Assembly: GCA_022705265.1 (NCBI GenBank)
Contig: JAKJEU010000058.1
Coordinates: 1-8,020, forward strand
Direction of reading: 5' to 3'
Origin: Pseudomonadota bacterium
GTDB taxonomy: Bacteria > Pseudomonadota > Alphaproteobacteria > JAKJEU01
DNA: 8,020 nt
Part shown: piece after piece, positions 5,894 through 8,020 of the stretch
How positions within the stretch are numbered: position 1 is the first letter of the stretch
Layout of the letters: every line of letters begins with the position of its first letter
Notes under the pieces: model-generated
Database searches by the model: none
Told to the model about the DNA's origin: nothing
Seen by the model: the letters and a program-made list of their open reading frames with translations, nothing else
Made by a program: the position numbers and the translations under genes

Positions 5894-6256
5894 ATGGCTA
5901 GAGTAAAACGCGGAGTCACAAAGAAAGCTCGTCATAAAAAGATTTTGAAACTTGCTAAGGGATACAGAGGTAGAGCGTCAAGTTGTTACCGTATCGCTTT
6001 GGAAAAAGTTGAAAAAGCATTAAGATATGCTTACAGAGATAGAAAAAAGAAAAAACACGAATTCAGATCTTTGTGGATTCAAAGAATTAACGCTGGTGTA
6101 AGACAATTTGATATGACTTACTCACGATTTATGGACGGTCTTAAAAAAGCAGATGTTGCTTTAGATCGTAAAGTACTTGCAAGCTTGGCAATTTCTGAAC
6201 CAGCTGCATTCGAAAACTTGGTAAACAAAGCTAAACAAGCTTTGGGTTCAAAGTAA
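5894..6256 (+). CDS. rplT: Ribosomal protein bL20
   Basis: L20 binds 23S rRNA early and is required for 50S assembly; in several bacteria it also represses its own operon. The 120 residues show the canonical start MARVKRGVTKKARHKKILKL, then AKGYRGRASSCYRIA and AYRDRKKKKHEFRSLWIQRINAG in the RNA-binding helices. The globular C-terminal part has YSRFMDGLKKADVALDRKVLASLAI. Length is typical. A strong Shine-Dalgarno AAGGAG (5879-5884) lies 9 nt before the ATG and overlaps the end of rpmI, favouring coupled translation of the pair. Confidence 0.97.
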   Translation: MARVKRGVTKKARHKKILKLAKGYRGRASSCYRIALEKVEKALRYAYRDRKKKKHEFRSLWIQRINAGVRQFDMTYSRFMDGLKKADVALDRKVLASLAISEPAAFENLVNKAKQALGSK

Positions 6257-6295
6257 TTAGAAAGAATTAAGTTTTAAGTATAAAAATTTAAAGAT

Positions 6296-6355
6296 AAAAG
6301 ACTGCTTTTTTAATGTTAATCTTATTAATAAGATGCGTTAAAAGGCAGTCTTTTT
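6296..6355 (+). terminator. Long hairpin terminator (possible attenuator) between rplT and pheS
   Basis: AAAAGACTGC (6296-6305) pairs perfectly with GCAGTCTTTT (6345-6354). The stem continues inward through TTTTT against AAAAG with a G-U pair, and the tip is the perfect palindrome ATCTTATTAATAAGAT (6319-6334). A T-rich tail (TTTTTCTTATTTT) follows from 6351. This is a strong Rho-independent terminator for rpmI-rplT. pheS begins only 26 nt after it, so it may also control how much transcription reaches pheST. Confidence 0.87.
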
Positions 6356-6380
6356 CTTATTTTAAAAGGGAATTTAAGTT

Positions 6381-7445
6381 ATGGATAAAGAAATATCAGA
6401 TAAAATCTTAAAGGCTGTAACAGTTCAAGATATCGAACAAATAAGAGTCGAAATTTTGGGCAAAAAAGGTTTTATTACTGAGAAAATGAAAGGACTCGGA
6501 GCTTTAAGTCCTGAGGAAAGAAAACTTGAAGGGCAAAAATTAAATCTTTTGAAAACAGAGATTGAAGAAGCTATTTCAAGCAAAAAACAAGAATTAGAAT
6601 TAAAAGCAATCAATGAAAAACTTGAAAGCGAAAAAGTTGATATCACTTTGCCAATCAGACAAAGAAATGTTGGAAGAATTCATCCAGTTTCTCAAACAAT
6701 GGAAGAAATGATTTCAATTCTTGGTTCTTTTGGTTTTGCGTTGGCAGAAGGTCCAGATATCGAAGATGATTTTCATAATTTCCAAGCATTAAATATACCT
6801 GAATCTCACCCAGCTCGCCAAATGCAAGCAACTTTCTTTATCGAAGGTGAAGAGGGAGTGGTTTTAAGAACTCATACTTCTCCGGTTCAAGTAAGAACTA
6901 TGGAAAAGGGCGAACTTCCAATTAAAATCATTGCGCCAGGAAGAGTTTATCGTTGCGATTGGGATATGACACATACTCCGCTTTTCCATCAAATCGAAGG
7001 TTTGGTAATTGATAAAAAAACTAATATGGGCGATTTAAAAGGCTGTTTGATTGAATTTGTTAAAAAATTCTTTGAAATGGACGAGGTTCCTGTTCGTTTC
7101 CGTCCGTCTTTCTTTCCTTTTACGGAACCTTCTGCGGAAATGGATATTGGTTGTTCTCGTGAAAATGGGGAATTCAAAATCGAGGCAAACAAAGGTTGGA
7201 TGGAAGTTTTAGGTTGTGGTATGGTTCATCCTAATGTGCTTAAAAATTCTGGTATCGACCCAGAAGAATACCAAGGTTTTGCTTTTGGTTTTGGTATCGA
7301 CCGTTTTGCGATGTTAAAATATGGAATCCCTGATTTAAGAGATTTCTTTGAAGGCGATATAAGATGGATTAAACATTATGGGTTTTTGCCTCTTGATGTT
7401 CCTAATGTTGCTACTGGATTAAGTTTGAATGGGGGAGTAAAGTAA
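6381..7445 (+). CDS. pheS: Phenylalanyl-tRNA synthetase alpha subunit
   Basis: This is the catalytic subunit of the heterotetrameric class II enzyme that charges tRNA-Phe. The 354 residues start with a coiled-coil tRNA-binding arm (about 1-85, with ALSPEERKLEGQKLN). The catalytic core follows: HPVSQTMEEMISILGSFGFA with EGPDIEDDFHNF (motif 1 region, about 101-133), RTHTSPVQVR (163-172), motif 2 PGRVYRCDWDMTHTPLFHQIEG (about 186-207), and motif 3 GFAFGFGIDRFAMLKYGIPDLR (about 299-320). Ala301 in GFAFG corresponds to the E. coli Ala294 that shapes the Phe pocket. A tail with PLDVPNVATGLS extends past the core. AAAAGGG (6364-6370) is the Shine-Dalgarno. pheT follows after a single base. Confidence 0.97.
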   Translation: MDKEISDKILKAVTVQDIEQIRVEILGKKGFITEKMKGLGALSPEERKLEGQKLNLLKTEIEEAISSKKQELELKAINEKLESEKVDITLPIRQRNVGRIHPVSQTMEEMISILGSFGFALAEGPDIEDDFHNFQALNIPESHPARQMQATFFIEGEEGVVLRTHTSPVQVRTMEKGELPIKIIAPGRVYRCDWDMTHTPLFHQIEGLVIDKKTNMGDLKGCLIEFVKKFFEMDEVPVRFRPSFFPFTEPSAEMDIGCSRENGEFKIEANKGWMEVLGCGMVHPNVLKNSGIDPEEYQGFAFGFGIDRFAMLKYGIPDLRDFFEGDIRWIKHYGFLPLDVPNVATGLSLNGGVK

Positions 7446-7446
7446 G

Positions 7447-8020
7447 ATGAAAATTACAACTGATTTATTAAAACAATTTCTTGATACCGATGCGAGTGTT
7501 ACTGAAATTTCGGAAAAATTGACTGAAATCGGGCTTGAAGTCGAAGAAGTAATTGATGCGGGAGAGTCGTTAAAACCTTTTATTATTGCTGAAATTAAGT
7601 CTGTGACAAAACATCCTAATGCTGACAAACTTAATGTTTTAGAAGTTTTTACAGGAAAGGAAACCTTACAAATCGTTTGTGGTGCCCCTAATGTTCGTGC
7701 TGGACTTAAAGGCGTTTTAGCAAGAGAAGGGGATATTATTCCTTGTTACAACGAAGCTTTGAAAAAAGGTGTTATTCGTGGTGTGGAAAGTCAAGGAATG
7801 ATGTGTTCTGAAAAAGAGCTTGGTCTTGGCGATAATCATGATGGAATTATGGATTTAAGGACTGATGCCGAAGCGGGTACTCCTTTTACAAAAGCGTTTA
7901 ATTTCGATACAGTCATTGATATAAATGTTACTCCGAACCGTCCTGATTGTTTTGGTGTCTATGGTGTTGCAAAAGACCTCGCTGCAAAAGGAGTTGGCAA
8001 ATTAAAAAACCTTCCATATG
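7447..8020 (+). CDS. pheT: Phenylalanyl-tRNA synthetase beta subunit, 3' end outside the window (partial)
   Basis: The frame is open from ATG 7447 to the window end: 191 codons plus one base of a subunit that is normally about 800 residues. The visible part has the N-terminal MKITTDLLKQFLD and a LTEIGLEVEEV segment. It continues into the OB-fold tRNA-binding-like domain (about 40-150), with IIAEIKSVTKHPNADKLNV, IVCGAPNVRAG and VESQGMMCSEKELGLG. The start of the B3/B4 editing-region fold follows, DINVTPNRPDCFGVYGVAKDLA (about 158-179). A purine-rich Shine-Dalgarno, GGGGGAG (7431-7437), lies within the last pheS codons, and the gap to the pheS stop is one base, so the two subunits are translationally coupled. 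No frameshift is seen. Confidence 0.97.
   Translation, partial: MKITTDLLKQFLDTDASVTEISEKLTEIGLEVEEVIDAGESLKPFIIAEIKSVTKHPNADKLNVLEVFTGKETLQIVCGAPNVRAGLKGVLAREGDIIPCYNEALKKGVIRGVESQGMMCSEKELGLGDNHDGIMDLRTDAEAGTPFTKAFNFDTVIDINVTPNRPDCFGVYGVAKDLAAKGVGKLKNLPY

Noticed and set aside
6257..6300. A Phe-rich pheL-like leader peptide before pheS
   Set aside because: No ATG-started frame with Phe codons occurs between rplT and the hairpin.
6425..6646. Open frame on the - strand inside pheS
   Set aside because: It lies opposite the pheS coiled-coil arm and has the Ser/Phe-rich composition typical of an antisense shadow.

Overview
The window reads as a low-GC (by eye about one third G+C) chromosomal segment of an alphaproteobacterium. 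The main clues are a DUF2336 protein, the gene order hflK-hflC-Deg protease, and an RpoH-type sigma factor with an alphaproteobacterial-looking core, all on ordinary housekeeping backbone. The low GC points to an uncultured or host-associated lineage. No species can be named from the sequence alone, and no mobile elements, CRISPR, tRNA or rRNA were seen.

Layout. Positions 1-1125 (+) hold the 3' part of a DUF2336 gene. A 34-bp gap leads to hflK (1160-2230), hflC (2247-3113) and a two-PDZ DegP/HtrA protease (ATG at 3175, stop at 4536), all on the + strand and tightly spaced like one operon. A bidirectional hairpin terminator (4542-4581) separates this block from rpoH, which runs the other way (5446-4580, -). 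A 239-bp divergent spacer then leads to rpmI (5686-5880) and rplT (5894-6256). A long hairpin terminator (6296-6355) follows, then pheS (6381-7445) and the first 191 codons of pheT (7447 to the window end).

How the genes fit together. The left half is a protein-quality-control neighbourhood. HflK and HflC form the membrane complex known to surround and modulate the FtsH protease, and in E. coli FtsH degrades RpoH. The Deg protease handles misfolded envelope proteins, and RpoH is the heat-shock sigma factor. The right half is translation machinery: ribosomal proteins L35 and L20, and both subunits of phenylalanyl-tRNA synthetase.

Most of the interest lies in the spacers. (1) The rpoH leader holds a 29-codon ORF with its own Shine-Dalgarno; it is cationic and hydrophobic, and it overlaps the rpoH start by 8 nt. 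(2) The rpoH and rpmI promoters appear to share one palindromic -35 hexamer, TTGCAA, read in both directions. (3) The Deg protease signal peptide is readable in frame but has no start codon. The nearest upstream ATG is in another frame, and the region folds into a 16-bp hairpin that buries the annotated ATG. (4) A strong terminator sits only about 25 bp before pheS, so pheST needs readthrough or a promoter upstream of the terminator, which would resemble attenuation.
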